DNA from: Luteimonas terrae
Lineage (GTDB): Bacteria; Pseudomonadota; Gammaproteobacteria; Xanthomonadales; Xanthomonadaceae
Direction of reading: 5' to 3'
NCBI RefSeq assembly: GCF_004358165.1
Contig: NZ_SMTG01000002.1
Span: 186,001-250,000, forward strand
Length of the DNA: 64,000 nucleotides
Positions 28,252 through 37,992 of the stretch are shown here, one piece after another. The position numbers and the translations under genes were made by a program. Positions within the stretch are counted from its first letter, which is position 1. The number at the start of each line of letters is the position of its first letter. The notes under the pieces are model-generated. The model saw nothing but the letters and a program-made list of their open reading frames with translations. It was not told where the DNA came from and did no database searches.

Positions 28252-28809
28252 CTACTGCGGGGGCGCGGCGGCCTCGACCGCGTCCACGTAATCCCAGGTC
28301 GCGACCTCGATCGCATCGAGTGCGGCGATGGCCCAGGGCAGCAGGCGCCGGCCCTCGTCGCCGCCGTCATCGAGCATGGTGCCGGCGGCGTTGTAATCGA
28401 CCAGTGCCTGCCACGCGGGGAGGCGTGCGTCGACGGTGGCCTGCAGCTGGCGCAATGCGGCGTCCGCCTGGCGCGCTGCGCCCGGCGCGGCCAGGGCCGT
28501 GTCGGCACGACGCTGGAAGTCGGCGCCGAAGTGGTGGGTGTCGGTGCGTGCGCGCCAGAACGCGCCCAGCCGGAAGCGTTCGTCGTCGGCAGCGATCTGC
28601 CCGCGTGGCGTGCCCGGCGCGCCGCGTTCGATCAGGAAGCGGCGCAGTCGATGCGCGAGATCGGCGTGCGCCAGCGTCTTCGCATCCTGCGTGGCATGCG
28701 CGGTCGTCGCGCCCGTCGGCGGTGACGCGTCCTGCACACAGGCCGACAGGCCCAGCACGACCGACAGCAGGCCCGCCGCGCGGACGGCCGCACGCACGGG
28801 TCCGCTCAC
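28252..28809 (-). CDS. Putative lipoprotein coupled to greB
   Basis: Unrecognised 185-residue protein. It starts at GTG 28809, overlapping the greB stop (GTGA), and begins with a lipoprotein signal whose lipobox is LSAC (Cys24). The rest is mainly alpha-helical by composition, rich in Ala, Arg and Asp, with no catalytic motif I can name. An Ala-rich, acidic C terminus ends in PPQ. The start depends on the overlap and the lipobox; the open frame itself extends further upstream over greB. Confidence 0.72.
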   Translation of the reverse strand: MSGPVRAAVRAAGLLSVVLGLSACVQDASPPTGATTAHATQDAKTLAHADLAHRLRRFLIERGAPGTPRGQIAADDERFRLGAFWRARTDTHHFGADFQRRADTALAAPGAARQADAALRQLQATVDARLPAWQALVDYNAAGTMLDDGGDEGRRLLPWAIAALDAIEVATWDYVDAVEAAAPPQ

Positions 28810-29312
28810 GCCACGCGGTACTCGACCGCCACCACCGCAAAGCGCACCGGCCCGGCCGGCAGCATCGCCACGAATTCGTCGTCGACACGCTTCTTGAGCA
28901 TTGCCCGCGCCAGCGGGGAATCGATGCTGATCCAGCCGGCCTTCGCATCGGTCTCGTCGGGTCCGACGATGCGGTAGCGCGCCAGCTCGCCGCTGTCGGT
29001 GTCTTCCAGCTCGACGTGCGCACCGAAGAACACCGCCTCGGGATCGCTCGGTGCCACGTCCACCACGCGCAGAGATTCCAGTCGCTTGGACAGATACCGC
29101 ACGCGCCGGTCGATCTCGCCGAGCTGTTTCTTGCGGTACGTGTACTCGGCGTTTTCCGAGCGGTCGCCCTCGGCGGCCGCGGCCGACAGTGCGCGCACGA
29201 CCTCGGGGCGGCGCACACGCCACAGGTCGTCGAGTTCGGCCTTCAGCCGCGCGTGCCCCTCGGGCGTGATCAGCGCAGTGCTCGTCTCGGGGGGTGGGCG
29301 CCAGCGGCTCAT
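28806..29312 (-). CDS. greB: Transcript cleavage factor GreB
   Basis: Rescues backtracked RNA polymerase by stimulating cleavage of the nascent RNA. The 168 residues have the N-terminal coiled coil with [22 protein letters not shown] and acidic tip residues, the conserved [27 protein letters not shown], and the C-terminal FKBP-like domain ([24 protein letters not shown]). The RVRYL and [11 protein letters not shown] pattern is closer to GreB than GreA. ATG 29312. Ten bases separate it from the HerA-like gene upstream, and its stop overlaps the lipoprotein start. Confidence 0.93.
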   Translation of the reverse strand: MSRWRPPPETSTALITPEGHARLKAELDDLWRVRRPEVVRALSAAAAEGDRSENAEYTYRKKQLGEIDRRVRYLSKRLESLRVVDVAPSDPEAVFFGAHVELEDTDSGELARYRIVGPDETDAKAGWISIDSPLARAMLKKRVDDEFVAMLPAGPVRFAVVAVEYRVA

Positions 29313-29322
29313 CGTGCTGCGG

Positions 29323-30822
29323 TCATCGCTTGCCGCCGAGCAGGCTGCCCAGCAGGCCACGCACGAGCCGGTTGGTGATGGTGCGCACGGCCTGCTTGCC
29401 GGCGGCTTCCACCACGCCCTGGCGACGACCGGTGCCGAACAGGAAGTCGTTGATCTTTTGCCCGGCGCCGCCTTCTGCCGAGGCGTCGTCGCGCGCGGTC
29501 TTCGCCGGCGGCGCCTTGGCCTGCGTGGTCGACTCTTCGGCGCGCTTGGCCAGAAGTTCCGCAGCCGACTCGCGATTGACCGGCGTGTCGTATTTCGCGC
29601 CGACCGGGCTGTTCGCGCGCACCTGCGTGCGCTCTTCCGGCGTGATCGCGCCCATGCGGCACCGCGGTGGGGCAATCAATGTGCGCTCGACCGGTGACGG
29701 CACGCCCTTGTCCTGCAGCGTCGACACCAGCGCCTCGCCGGTGCCGAGCTGCGAGATCGCACTGGCGACGTCGAGCGCAGGGTTGGGCACGAAGGTCTGC
29801 GCCGCGGTGCGCACGGCCTTCTGGTCGCGCGGCGTGAACGCGCGCAATGCGTGCTGCACGCGATTGCCCAGCTGGCCGAGCACGTTGTCGGGCACGTCGT
29901 CGGGGAACTGCGAGCAGAAGTACACGCCCACGCCCTTGGAGCGGATCAGGCGCACGACCTGCTCGATGCGCTGCTGCAGCGCGGCCGGCGCATCGTCGAA
30001 CAGCAGATGCGCCTCGTCGAAGATGAAGACCAGTTTCGGCTTGTCGAGATCGCCGACTTCCGGCAGCGTCTCGAACAGTTCCGACAGCAGCCACAGCAGG
30101 AAGCTCGCATACAGCCGCGGGCGCAGGATCAACTGGTCCGCGGCCAGGATACCGATGACGCCATGGCCATCGGTGGACGTGCGCATCAGGTCCGACAGCT
30201 CCAGCGCCGGCTCGCCGAAGACAAGATCGCCGCCGTCCTGTTCCAGCCGCAGCAGCGCACGCTGGATCGCGGCGACCGACTGCGGACTCACCAGCCCGTA
30301 CTGCGTGGAGATGTCCTTGCGCTCGTCGCTTACCACGCCCAGCAGCGCGCGCAGGTCGGCCAGATCGAGCAGCAGCAGGCCGCGGTCGTCGGCGAGCTTG
30401 AACACGATGTCGAGCACGCCGGCCTGCGTATCGTTGAGTTCGAGGATGCGCGACAGCAGCACCGGGCCGACTTCGCTGACCGTCGTGCGCACCGGATGGC
30501 CGAGCTTGCCGTAGAGATCCCAGAACACGACCGGGCTCGCAGCCGGCGCCCAGTCGATGACACCGGTCTCGGCCGCGCGGGCGAGCAGCGCGTCGTTCGC
30601 CGTGCCCGCGACCGCGAGACCGGCGACATCGCCCTTGACGTCGGCCATGAACACCGGCACGCCGATGCGCGAGAAGCCTTCGGCCAGCGTCATCAGGGTG
30701 ACGGTCTTGCCGGTGCCGGTCGCGCCGGCGATCAGGCCGTGGCGGTTGCCGAGTTTCGGCAGCAGGTGGACCGCGCCCGACGCGGGCGTGGTGACGGCCT
30801 TGCCGATCAGGATCGGTTCCAT
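29323..30822 (-). CDS. HerA/FtsK-like ATPase of the DUF853 family
   Basis: Predicted DNA translocase or ATPase of unknown role, 499 residues. The Walker A motif is GATGTGKT at 33-40, with [10 protein letters not shown] after it; the Walker B region is [12 protein letters not shown] near 270. The family block [37 protein letters not shown] is present in the middle. The C-terminal tail is Ala/Lys rich, then INDFLFG and a basic end. No partner nuclease such as NurA is adjacent. It is the first gene of a likely unit with greB and the lipoprotein gene, and is divergent from the transglycosylase gene. Confidence 0.87.
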   Translation of the reverse strand: MEPILIGKAVTTPASGAVHLLPKLGNRHGLIAGATGTGKTVTLMTLAEGFSRIGVPVFMADVKGDVAGLAVAGTANDALLARAAETGVIDWAPAASPVVFWDLYGKLGHPVRTTVSEVGPVLLSRILELNDTQAGVLDIVFKLADDRGLLLLDLADLRALLGVVSDERKDISTQYGLVSPQSVAAIQRALLRLEQDGGDLVFGEPALELSDLMRTSTDGHGVIGILAADQLILRPRLYASFLLWLLSELFETLPEVGDLDKPKLVFIFDEAHLLFDDAPAALQQRIEQVVRLIRSKGVGVYFCSQFPDDVPDNVLGQLGNRVQHALRAFTPRDQKAVRTAAQTFVPNPALDVASAISQLGTGEALVSTLQDKGVPSPVERTLIAPPRCRMGAITPEERTQVRANSPVGAKYDTPVNRESAAELLAKRAEESTTQAKAPPAKTARDDASAEGGAGQKINDFLFGTGRRQGVVEAAGKQAVRTITNRLVRGLLGSLLGGKR

Positions 30823-30956
30823 GGCGTGCGCATGTTCCGGACGTGGACGGATGCGCCCGATTCTAGCGACTGCGTCGCGCTTCGCGTGGCGCGCCTTGCC
30901 CGTCCGCGACGGCCGGGGCTACCCTGCCGGGCCCTGTCTGCCGGACCCCCGTCCCG

Positions 30957-32510
30957 ATGCGAGATTCCGTTTCCACGACGCTGCGCCTGGGCGCGCTTGC
31001 ACTGGCGCTCGCGCTGGCCGCCACGGCCACCGACGCGCACGCGCAGTCGCGCCGCGATCGCGAGGCCGCCGAGGCGCTCAACCAGCGCATGCTCGACGCC
31101 GAAGGCCGGTATCGCCAGGCGCTGGTGCAGATCGCCAACGACGATCCGGCCGGCATGCAGGCCAGCAATGCCGCGCTCGAGGACATGGAAGACGTGATGC
31201 TGGCCTGCGAGAAGCAGCGCGGCTGCAGCGTTCCGCAGTTGCTGACGACCTACAAGCGCCTGCTCAAGGCCGATGCCGACGCGCAGGCCGGGCAGGGCCC
31301 GGAGGACGCCGACGTCGACGGCGCCGAAGGCACGCTGCCGACCGCCGACGTGCCGGCCGCCGCCAGCGCCTCCGCGCTGCTCGCCGAGGACGAGCGCTTC
31401 AAGCGCATGGTCCAGCTCAATCCGGCGGTGCAGGCGTCGATCCGCCGCTGGCTCACCGACATGCGCGTGTCGCTGATGACCAGCCACGAGAACTACCAGT
31501 ACATGCAGCACCTGATGTCACCGGCATTCAAGCGCAGCGGCCTGCCCGAAGCGCTGCTGTTCGGCATCATGGCCAAGGAATCCAACGGTCGCGTGCATGC
31601 GCGCTCGCGTGCGGGCGCCGCAGGCCCGTTGCAGTTCATGCCGGCGACCGGGCGCCGCTTCGGCCTCGGCCCGGACGGCACCGGTTTCGACACGCGCTAC
31701 GACCCGCGCCTGTCGGCCGACGCGGCGGCGGTCTATCTCAACGAACGCTTCGCCCAGCACGGCAACGAGATCGAATACTGGCTGGCCGGCTACAACGGTG
31801 GCGAAGGCCGCGCGCTGCGCATCTATCGCGAAGCCGCGGGCCGCAGCTTCTGGGACCCGGGCGTCTACAACCAGTTTCCGGCCGAGACCAAGGACTACGT
31901 GCCGATGGTGATCGCCGCGGCGTGGCTGTACCTGCATCCGCAGGAATACGGTCTGACGTTCCCGAAGATCGACACGCGCCCGGCCACGTTCACCCTCGAG
32001 CGCCCGGCGTCGATCTACGAACTGACGATCTGCATGGGCAACGGCAACACGCGCGACGGCTACATGCGCGCGCTGCGCAATCTCAATCCGAGCTACGAGG
32101 CCGAGAGCCTGCTGCCGGTCGGCACCACGCTCGCCGGCACCACGCGCATGGCCAGCCTGTACAAGCGCTGGTGCGTGCGGGGCGAGCGCGCCGATCTCGC
32201 CGCCGAACTGGTCAACAGCGATCCGCGCGCCGCGATCGTGCGCACGGGTGCGATCGAGGTGCTCTCGACCGACGGCGATCCGCCGCCGGCCGCGCTGCCG
32301 CCGTCCGCCGCCGCGCCGCGTCCGCCCGAAGCCGTGCCTGCACCGGCACCGGCGCGTACGCACCGCGTGGCACGCGGCGAGACCCTGGGCAGCATCGCCC
32401 AGCGGTACGGATGCGATGTGCCGGTCCTGGCCCGTGCGAATGGCCTGCGCGCACCGGCGTATGCCCTGCGGCAGGGACAGTCCTTGAAGCTGGAGGGGTG
32501 CTCGCGCTGA
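30957..32510 (+). CDS. MltD-like lytic murein transglycosylase
   Basis: Periplasmic enzyme that cleaves murein glycan to 1,6-anhydro ends. Of 517 residues, 1-30 are a signal peptide (ending DAHAQ). The goose-type lysozyme fold carries catalytic Glu208 in MAKESNGR, followed by AAGPLQFMPATGRRFGL and YLNERFAQHG...YNGGEGR. One LysM murein-binding repeat closes the protein (about 470-515, HRVARGETLGSIAQRYG). E. coli MltD has two LysM repeats, so this one is shorter at that end. Pro/Ala linker near 435-465. Convergent with psd; a composite repeat follows the stop. Confidence 0.9.
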   Translation: MRDSVSTTLRLGALALALALAATATDAHAQSRRDREAAEALNQRMLDAEGRYRQALVQIANDDPAGMQASNAALEDMEDVMLACEKQRGCSVPQLLTTYKRLLKADADAQAGQGPEDADVDGAEGTLPTADVPAAASASALLAEDERFKRMVQLNPAVQASIRRWLTDMRVSLMTSHENYQYMQHLMSPAFKRSGLPEALLFGIMAKESNGRVHARSRAGAAGPLQFMPATGRRFGLGPDGTGFDTRYDPRLSADAAAVYLNERFAQHGNEIEYWLAGYNGGEGRALRIYREAAGRSFWDPGVYNQFPAETKDYVPMVIAAAWLYLHPQEYGLTFPKIDTRPATFTLERPASIYELTICMGNGNTRDGYMRALRNLNPSYEAESLLPVGTTLAGTTRMASLYKRWCVRGERADLAAELVNSDPRAAIVRTGAIEVLSTDGDPPPAALPPSAAAPRPPEAVPAPAPARTHRVARGETLGSIAQRYGCDVPVLARANGLRAPAYALRQGQSLKLEGCSR

Positions 32511-32533
32511 TGCAATGACCTGCTCTGGCTCTT

Positions 32534-32760
32534 TCCCCCGCGTGCGGGGGATGAGAGCGATCCGTGTGCGCGGCACTGCCGCGCGGATCGATCGAATGCC
32601 CGGCGTGCTTCGCCGGGCCGGACAGGCTGGAATGGGGGCAAGGCTTCAGGACCGACGACAGATCATCGGGCCCTCTTTCGTCCGCAAACTCGCTTGAGAG
32701 TGCTGACCCGCAACCGGGCCGTTTGCCCCCACCCGACCCTCCCCCGCACACGGGGGAGGG
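32534..32760. repeat. Composite GC-rich inverted repeat, copy 2
   Basis: Hairpins at 32534-32551 (TCCCCCGC/GCGGGGGA) and 32737-32760 (CCCTCCCCCG/CGGGGGAGGG) flank about 185 bases in the convergent gap between the transglycosylase gene and psd. GTTTGCCCCCACCC before the second hairpin matches copies 1 and 3; the related sequence AGGCTGGAATGGGGGCAA at 32624-32641 is its reverse complement, so this copy has an extra internal half. Possible terminators for both genes. Confidence 0.75.
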
Positions 32761-32769
32761 CTATGGAGC

Positions 32770-33618
32770 TCAAACGTCGCTGCGCGTCGCCAGCCGCTGA
32801 CCCAGCCGCACCGGCGACTCGGCTTGCAGCGACGGCTCCAACTCGGCCACGCCCTTGGGCAGCAGCACGATCACGGTCGATCCGTAGTTGAAGCGCGCCA
32901 TCTCTTCGAAACGCTGCAGGGTGATGCCCTTGCCGCGCCAGTCCTTGCGCTGGATGCGATCGCCGTAGGCGGGAATCTCCTCGCCGCTCCAGACGGTTTC
33001 CACGCCCGACACCAGCAGCGCGCCGACCATGACCTGCACCATCGGCCCGAAGTCGGTGTCGAAGTGGCAGACCAGACGCTCGTTGCGCGCGAACAGACGC
33101 GGCACCTTCGAGACCGCGGCAGTGCCCACGCTGAAGAGCCGGCCGGGCACGTGCACCGTCTCGCGCAGCGTGCCGGTCCACGGCATGTGCACGCGGTGGT
33201 AGTCGCGCGGCGACAGGTACACGGTGGCGAAGCTGCCATCGAGGAACGGCTCGGCGTCCTGCACGTCGCCCAGCAGCTCGGCAACGGTGAACGACTGGCC
33301 CTTGGCCTGGAAGATGCGCCCGGCCTCGATCGGACCGCATTGGCTGATGTGTCCGTCGGCCGGCATCACCAGTGCGCGCGGGTCGGGATCGGGCACGCGC
33401 GCCCCCTCGCGCAGTGCGCGGGTGAAGAAGGCATTGAAACTTGCGTACGAGGCGGGGTCCGGATTCGCCGCTTCCGACAGGTCCACGCCGAACTTGCGCA
33501 CGACGGTGTCGATCAGCCAGCGCCGCGTGCCGGGATGGTCCGAATACGCCAGACGCCGCGCCAGCGACGACAGATAGCGGTGCGGCAGCGCGTAGGTGAG
33601 GGTGGTCGTGAAACTCAT
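32770..33618 (-). CDS. psd: Phosphatidylserine decarboxylase proenzyme
   Basis: Makes phosphatidylethanolamine in the inner membrane. The 282-residue precursor cleaves itself before Ser247 in FNYGSTVIV, leaving a pyruvoyl group; the usual LGST reads YGST here. The other family blocks are intact: [30 protein letters not shown] with catalytic His, and the LFSVG region. ATG 33618 overlaps the stop of the Sco gene (ATGA), so it is cotranslated with it. Confidence 0.95.
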   Translation of the reverse strand: MSFTTTLTYALPHRYLSSLARRLAYSDHPGTRRWLIDTVVRKFGVDLSEAANPDPASYASFNAFFTRALREGARVPDPDPRALVMPADGHISQCGPIEAGRIFQAKGQSFTVAELLGDVQDAEPFLDGSFATVYLSPRDYHRVHMPWTGTLRETVHVPGRLFSVGTAAVSKVPRLFARNERLVCHFDTDFGPMVQVMVGALLVSGVETVWSGEEIPAYGDRIQRKDWRGKGITLQRFEEMARFNYGSTVIVLLPKGVAELEPSLQAESPVRLGQRLATRSDV

Positions 33619-34280
33619 GGACGATGCTCGGCGGTCAGGCGCAGCAGGTCGGCGGCCACCGCGTCGGGGCGCGGCGTCTCGGCGTTGAGCACGCTGCCCG
33701 AGACCGCGCCGGCCACGCGGCCCTGCGGGTCGAGCACGGCCAGAGACGCGCTGTGGTCGATGGTGTAGGCGCCGTCGGGGGCGTCGCGGTCCAGCGGGAC
33801 CTTGGCGAACACCATCGACAGCGAACGGGCGAAGCGCTCCAGCGACGGCACGTCGGCCGTGGCGGCCAGCGTGTCGCGATGGAAGGCATGGGCGTAGTCA
33901 CCGAGGCGCTCGGGCGTGTCGCGCTCGGGATCCACCGACACGAACAGCACGCGCGGACGCGTGGCTTCCGGCAGCGCTTCCCACTGGCGCTGCGCCTGGG
34001 CCAGATGGGTCAGCGTCATCGGGCAGACATCCGGGCAGTGGGTGAAGCCGATGAACACCAGCGTCCAGTGACCGGCCAGTTCGCCGGGCAGCAGTTGCGT
34101 ACCGTCGGACTGCTGCAGGGCGAAGTCCGGAATCGCGCGCGGCTGCGGGTAGAGCTGCACGACCTGCAGATCGGGCTGGCGCGCGGTGCTGCCGCCGGCG
34201 AAGAACTTCTGCGCGACCAGCAGACCGAGACCGCCGGCCAGCGCGATGCAGAGAATGACGAGGGTGGTCCTGTTGAACAT
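33615..34280 (-). CDS. SCO1/SenC family protein
   Basis: Membrane-anchored thioredoxin-fold protein that binds copper and helps assemble the Cu(A) site of cytochrome oxidase. The 221 residues start with a membrane helix (about 7-24). Copper ligands Cys82 and Cys86 in HCPDVCP and His176 in YTIDHSASL are all present. No cytochrome oxidase gene is in the window. Overlaps psd by four bases; divergent from prmB. Confidence 0.93.
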   Translation of the reverse strand: MFNRTTLVILCIALAGGLGLLVAQKFFAGGSTARQPDLQVVQLYPQPRAIPDFALQQSDGTQLLPGELAGHWTLVFIGFTHCPDVCPMTLTHLAQAQRQWEALPEATRPRVLFVSVDPERDTPERLGDYAHAFHRDTLAATADVPSLERFARSLSMVFAKVPLDRDAPDGAYTIDHSASLAVLDPQGRVAGAVSGSVLNAETPRPDAVAADLLRLTAEHRP

Positions 34281-34350
34281 CGGGAAGTCCGTATCGGCCG
34301 CCGGGCATGATACCCGGCGCGCCGTCGGCGGCCTCGCGGGGCCGGTGACC

Positions 34351-34356
34351 TATAAT
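34351..34356 (+). promoter_or_regulatory. Perfect -10 box upstream of prmB
   Basis: TATAAT at 34351-34356, 36 bases before the prmB ATG. No good -35 box stands 16-18 bases upstream, so promoter strength is uncertain. Confidence 0.45.
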
Positions 34357-34392
34357 CCGCGGCCATCCAGCCGTACCCGGACCGCGCGTGCC

Positions 34393-35364
34393 ATGACCGA
34401 AGAACTGCAGACGATCGTCGACCTGATCCGTTACGGCGCCAGCCGTTTCAACGCGGCCGGCCTGACCTTCGGCCACAGCTACGACAACGCGATCGACGAG
34501 GCGACCCAGCTCACTCTGCATGCGCTGCACCTGCCGCACGATCTGAGCCCGGTCTACGGCCAGTCGCGGGTCACGCTGGCCGAGAAGGAAGACGTGCTGG
34601 GCCTGTTCATCCGTCGCATCGAGGAACGCGTGCCTGCCGCCTATCTGACCGGCGAGGCCTGGTTCGCCGGCCTGAGCTTCAAGTCCGACGCGCGCGCGCT
34701 GGTGCCGCGCTCGCCGATCGCCGAACTGATCCTCGGCGGCTTCGAGCCGTGGCTGGGTGGCCGTGAAGTGCGCCGCGCGCTGGACCTGTGCACCGGTTCG
34801 GGCTGCATCGCGATCGCGATGGCGCACCACAATCCCGACTGGCACGTCGACGGCGTGGACCTCAGCGACGACGCATTGAGCCTCGCGGCCGAGAACGAGG
34901 CGCGGCTGGAAGTCCGCAACACGCGCTTCCTCAAGTCCGACCTGTTCGAAGGCCTGCAGGGCGAGCACTACGATCTGATCGTCACCAATCCGCCCTACGT
35001 CACCAATGACGAGACCGACGCGCTGCCGAAGGAGTACTCCTACGAGCCAGAGATGGGTCTGCGCGCCGGCGACGACGGCCTGGACCTGGTGCTGAAGATC
35101 CTCCGCGACGCGCCGCTGCACCTGACCGAGGACGGCCTGCTGATCTGCGAGGTCGGCGAGTCCGAGCAGCACCTGATCAAGCTGCTGCCCGAGCTGCCGT
35201 TGATGTGGATCGAATTCCAGGTCGGCCAGATGGGCATCTTCGTCGTCGAGCGCCACGATCTGGTCACGCACAGCGCGAAGATCACGCGCCTGGCGGCGGA
35301 GCGCGAGGGGAAGGCCTCGGCAGCTGTCGAGGCGACGGGGAGTGCGGGGGCGGGGTTGTTCTGA
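34393..35364 (+). CDS. prmB: Ribosomal protein L3 N5-glutamine methyltransferase PrmB
   Basis: SAM-dependent methyltransferase that methylates a glutamine of ribosomal protein L3. The 323 residues have the SAM-binding LDLCTGSGCIAIAMA near 132 and the catalytic NPPY in LIVTNPPYV near 197. RYGASRFNAAGLTFGHSYDNA at the N terminus, split by family numbering at 12-32, distinguishes PrmB from PrmC. ATG 34393 begins this conserved block; the open frame extends upstream into the divergent Sco gene. aroC follows, as in E. coli, but after 416 bases that hold REP-like repeats. Confidence 0.95.
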   Translation: MTEELQTIVDLIRYGASRFNAAGLTFGHSYDNAIDEATQLTLHALHLPHDLSPVYGQSRVTLAEKEDVLGLFIRRIEERVPAAYLTGEAWFAGLSFKSDARALVPRSPIAELILGGFEPWLGGREVRRALDLCTGSGCIAIAMAHHNPDWHVDGVDLSDDALSLAAENEARLEVRNTRFLKSDLFEGLQGEHYDLIVTNPPYVTNDETDALPKEYSYEPEMGLRAGDDGLDLVLKILRDAPLHLTEDGLLICEVGESEQHLIKLLPELPLMWIEFQVGQMGIFVVERHDLVTHSAKITRLAAEREGKASAAVEATGSAGAGLF

Positions 35365-35372
35365 TTGTTGCT

Positions 35373-35507
35373 GTCATCCCGGCGAAAGCCGGGATCCAGT
35401 GACTTCAGCTGTGTTCTGGCAATCTGGCTAACGCTTCCGGTGCGGGATCAAAGTCACTGGATGATCCGACATTCGTCCGTTGAACGCCCGGCTTTCGCCG
35501 GAATGAC
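35373..35507. repeat. REP-like inverted repeat pair 1
   Basis: A REP-type unit at 35373-35397 (GTCATCCCGGCGAAAGCCGG onward) has its inverted, slightly diverged partner at 35487-35507. Inside, CCAGTGACTT (35396-35405) pairs with AAGTCACTGG (35451-35460). The whole can fold as one long stem-loop between prmB and aroC. This core motif is common between genes in many proteobacteria. Confidence 0.8.
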
Positions 35508-35560
35508 GGACAAAACGCGCGAGTGATATCTGCGGTCTCGCTGACAGTGAGTCCCGTCAT

Positions 35561-35655
35561 CCCAGCGGAAGCTGGAAGCGCGTTTCAACAGCCGAACGGC
35601 TGGTCATCCACCTTGATCTTCGCGAAGATCAAAATGGGCCCCAGCTTCCGCTGGG
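35561..35655. repeat. REP-like inverted repeat pair 2 with a central palindrome
   Basis: CCCAGCGGAAGCTGG (35561-35575) and CCAGCTTCCGCTGGG (35641-35655) are a perfect 15-base inverted repeat. Between them a perfect 20-base palindrome, arms TTGATCTTCG and CGAAGATCAA, occupies 35613-35632. Different in sequence from pair 1 directly upstream. The rest of the 416-base gap to aroC, about 35656-35780, holds only a TAAGCT hexamer at 35728 that might be a -10 box. Confidence 0.8.
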
Positions 35656-35780
35656 GCGACGGTAGTCAGCGTCCAGCGCCCGAAAGTTCGCCCCGCAACC
35701 ATGCGTCCACGCGCTCCGTTTGCGCGTTAAGCTTGCCGGCCCGCGTCCCGTCCTGTCGCGCCGCTTCCGGCGCCGGTGCC

Positions 35781-36899
35781 ATGTCCAGCAACCGTTTCGG
35801 CCAACTGTTTTCCGTCACCACCTTCGGCGAGAGCCACGGGCCGGCGATCGGGTGCGTGGTCGACGGCTGCCCGCCGGGCCTTGCGCTGGCGCCCGGGGAC
35901 TTCGCCCACGACCTCGAACGCCGCGCGACCGGCAAGAGCCGCCACACCTCGGCGCGACGCGAGGCCGACGAGGTCGAGATCCTCAGCGGCGTGTACGAAG
36001 GCCTGACCACCGGCACGCCGATCGCGCTGCTGATCCGCAATACCGACCAGCGCAGCAAGGACTACACGAACATCGCGCGCCAGTTCCGGCCCGGGCATGC
36101 CGATTACGCCTACTGGCAGAAGTACGGCATCCGCGACCCGCGCGGTGGTGGGCGCTCCTCCGCGCGCGAGACCACGATGCGCGTGGCGGCCGGCACCATC
36201 GCCAAGAAATGGCTGCTCGAGCGCTTTGGTGTGCGCGTGCACGGTTACCTGTCGCAGCTCGGCGACATTGTGCCGGGGCAGGCCGCGACCGATGCGATCG
36301 ACTGGGACATCGTCGAATCCAGTCCGTTCTTCTGGCCCGACGCCGCGCAGGTGCCCGAGCTGGAGACCTACATGGACGCGCTGCGCAAGTCCGGCGACTC
36401 CGTCGGCGCGCGCGTGACCGCCGTGGCCGACAACGTGCCGCCGGGCTGGGGCGAGCCGGTCTACGGCAAGCTCGACGGCGAACTCGCTGCGGCGATGATG
36501 TCGATCAATGCGGTCAAGGGCGTCGAGATCGGCGCCGGTTTCGCGTCGATCGTCCAGAAGGGCAGCGAGCATCGCGACCTGATGACGCCGCAGGGCTTCG
36601 CGTCCAACCACGCCGGCGGCGTGCTGGGTGGCATCAGCACCGGCCAGCAGATCGTGGTGTCCACCGCGTTCAAGCCGACGTCGAGCCTGCGCCTGCCGGC
36701 CGACGGTCTGGATACCGACGGCAACGTGGTCGAAGTGATCACCACCGGCCGCCACGACCCCTGCGTCGGCATCCGCGCCACGCCGATCTGCGAGGCGATG
36801 CTGGCGCTGGTCCTGATGGACCAGGCGCTGCGCCATCGCGCGCAATGCGGCGACGTCGGCACCGTGACGCCGCGCATTCCCGGGCGCTTCGATGTCTGA
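35781..36899 (+). CDS. aroC: Chorismate synthase
   Basis: Last shikimate step: converts EPSP to chorismate using reduced FMN. The 372 residues carry the family signatures [18 protein letters not shown] near 16-33, split by the conserved His18, [10 protein letters not shown] near 125, and the C-terminal [18 protein letters not shown] 35781 gives the standard N terminus; an open frame upstream runs through REP repeats. Feeds the trp genes further along the window. The stop overlaps the next gene by eight bases. Confidence 0.96.
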   Translation: MSSNRFGQLFSVTTFGESHGPAIGCVVDGCPPGLALAPGDFAHDLERRATGKSRHTSARREADEVEILSGVYEGLTTGTPIALLIRNTDQRSKDYTNIARQFRPGHADYAYWQKYGIRDPRGGGRSSARETTMRVAAGTIAKKWLLERFGVRVHGYLSQLGDIVPGQAATDAIDWDIVESSPFFWPDAAQVPELETYMDALRKSGDSVGARVTAVADNVPPGWGEPVYGKLDGELAAAMMSINAVKGVEIGAGFASIVQKGSEHRDLMTPQGFASNHAGGVLGGISTGQQIVVSTAFKPTSSLRLPADGLDTDGNVVEVITTGRHDPCVGIRATPICEAMLALVLMDQALRHRAQCGDVGTVTPRIPGRFDV

Positions 36900-37902
36900 G
36901 CGGCCGAAGGTCTGGGTCTCGCAGCCGCTGTTCGACGACATCGTCGCGCGGCTGCACGACCATTTCGACGTCGTGCAGGTGCCGGAGGTCAGCGAGCACG
37001 GACCTGCGGCGATCGCGACGGCCCTGCGCGAGGTCGACGGCGCACTGGTCACGCTCAACGAGCGCGTCGGCGCCGCCGAGATCGCCGCTGCGGCGAAACT
37101 GCGTGCGGTCTGCAACGTCGGCGTGGGCTACAACAATCTCGATGTGCCGGCCCTGCGTGCACGGGGCATCGTCGCGACCAACACGCCCGACGTGCTGACC
37201 GACACCACCGCCGATTTCGGTTTCGCGCTGATGATGGCCGCTGCGCGCCGGGTCACCGAGGCCGAGCGCCACCTGCGCGCCGGCCAGTGGCAGGGCTGGA
37301 ACTTCAAGGGCCTGCTCGGCGCCGATCTGCACGGCAGCACGCTGGGCATCCTCGGCATGGGCCGGATCGGGCAGGGCATCGCGCGCCGCGCGTCCGGCTT
37401 CGACATGCGCGTGCTGTATCACAACCGCAGCCGCCTGCCGGCCGACATCGAGCGCGCCTGCAAGGCCGAGTACGTCGACTTCGACACGCTGTTCGCGCAG
37501 GTCGATCATCTGGTGCTGGTGCTGCCGTATTCGGCCGCCAACCACCACATCGTCGACGCGGCCGCACTGGCGAAGATGCGACCGACTGCGACGCTCACCA
37601 ACATCGCGCGCGGCGGCATCGTCGACGAGGCCGCATTGGCCGATGCGCTGGCCAACGGGCGTCTGGCCTCGGCCGCGCTCGACGTGTTCGAAGGCGAGCC
37701 TGCGGTCGACCCGCGTCTGCTCGCGCTCGACAACATCGTGCTGACCCCGCACATCGCCAGCGGCAGCCTCGCCACGCGCCGCGCCATGGTCGAACTGGCC
37801 GTCGACAACCTGATCGCCGCGCTCGGCGCCGGCCCGGACGCTGGCAATCCGCCGACGCCGATTTCGACCGCCAAAGACGCGAAACGTCCGGGAACCGCCT
37901 GA
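36892..37902 (+). CDS. D-2-hydroxyacid dehydrogenase (glyoxylate/hydroxypyruvate reductase type)
   Basis: NAD(P)H-dependent dehydrogenase of 336 residues, closest in pattern to GhrB-like glyoxylate/hydroxypyruvate reductases. The Rossmann fingerprint [15 protein letters not shown] is near 148; catalytic Arg lies in [10 protein letters not shown], Glu in LDVFEGEP and His in [17 protein letters not shown] is the substrate-side loop. Erythronate-4-phosphate dehydrogenase (PdxB) often sits near asd and fimV, but the length and lack of its C-terminal domain argue against that. Overlaps aroC by eight bases. Confidence 0.88.
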   Translation: MSERPKVWVSQPLFDDIVARLHDHFDVVQVPEVSEHGPAAIATALREVDGALVTLNERVGAAEIAAAAKLRAVCNVGVGYNNLDVPALRARGIVATNTPDVLTDTTADFGFALMMAAARRVTEAERHLRAGQWQGWNFKGLLGADLHGSTLGILGMGRIGQGIARRASGFDMRVLYHNRSRLPADIERACKAEYVDFDTLFAQVDHLVLVLPYSAANHHIVDAAALAKMRPTATLTNIARGGIVDEAALADALANGRLASAALDVFEGEPAVDPRLLALDNIVLTPHIASGSLATRRAMVELAVDNLIAALGAGPDAGNPPTPISTAKDAKRPGTA

Positions 37903-37992
37903 GCATCCGGGCGGGCGGTTCCCCGAAATCCGATGTCCTGTTGCGCCCGCGCGTCACGCGCGTCCCACATCCAGATTGATCAGAGACCTTCC

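Noticed and set aside
35373-35655. REP pairs as a decayed insertion sequence
   Set aside because: No transposase remnant or target duplication is visible; the arms are short and match REP-type units.
35523-35780. N-terminal extension of AroC through the REP region
   Set aside because: The translation of repeat sequence is not conserved and ATG 35781 gives the exact chorismate synthase N terminus.
36892-37902. Calling the dehydrogenase PdxB
   Set aside because: PdxB occurs near asd and fimV in some genomes, but this protein lacks the C-terminal PdxB domain and its motifs fit glyoxylate/hydroxypyruvate reductases.
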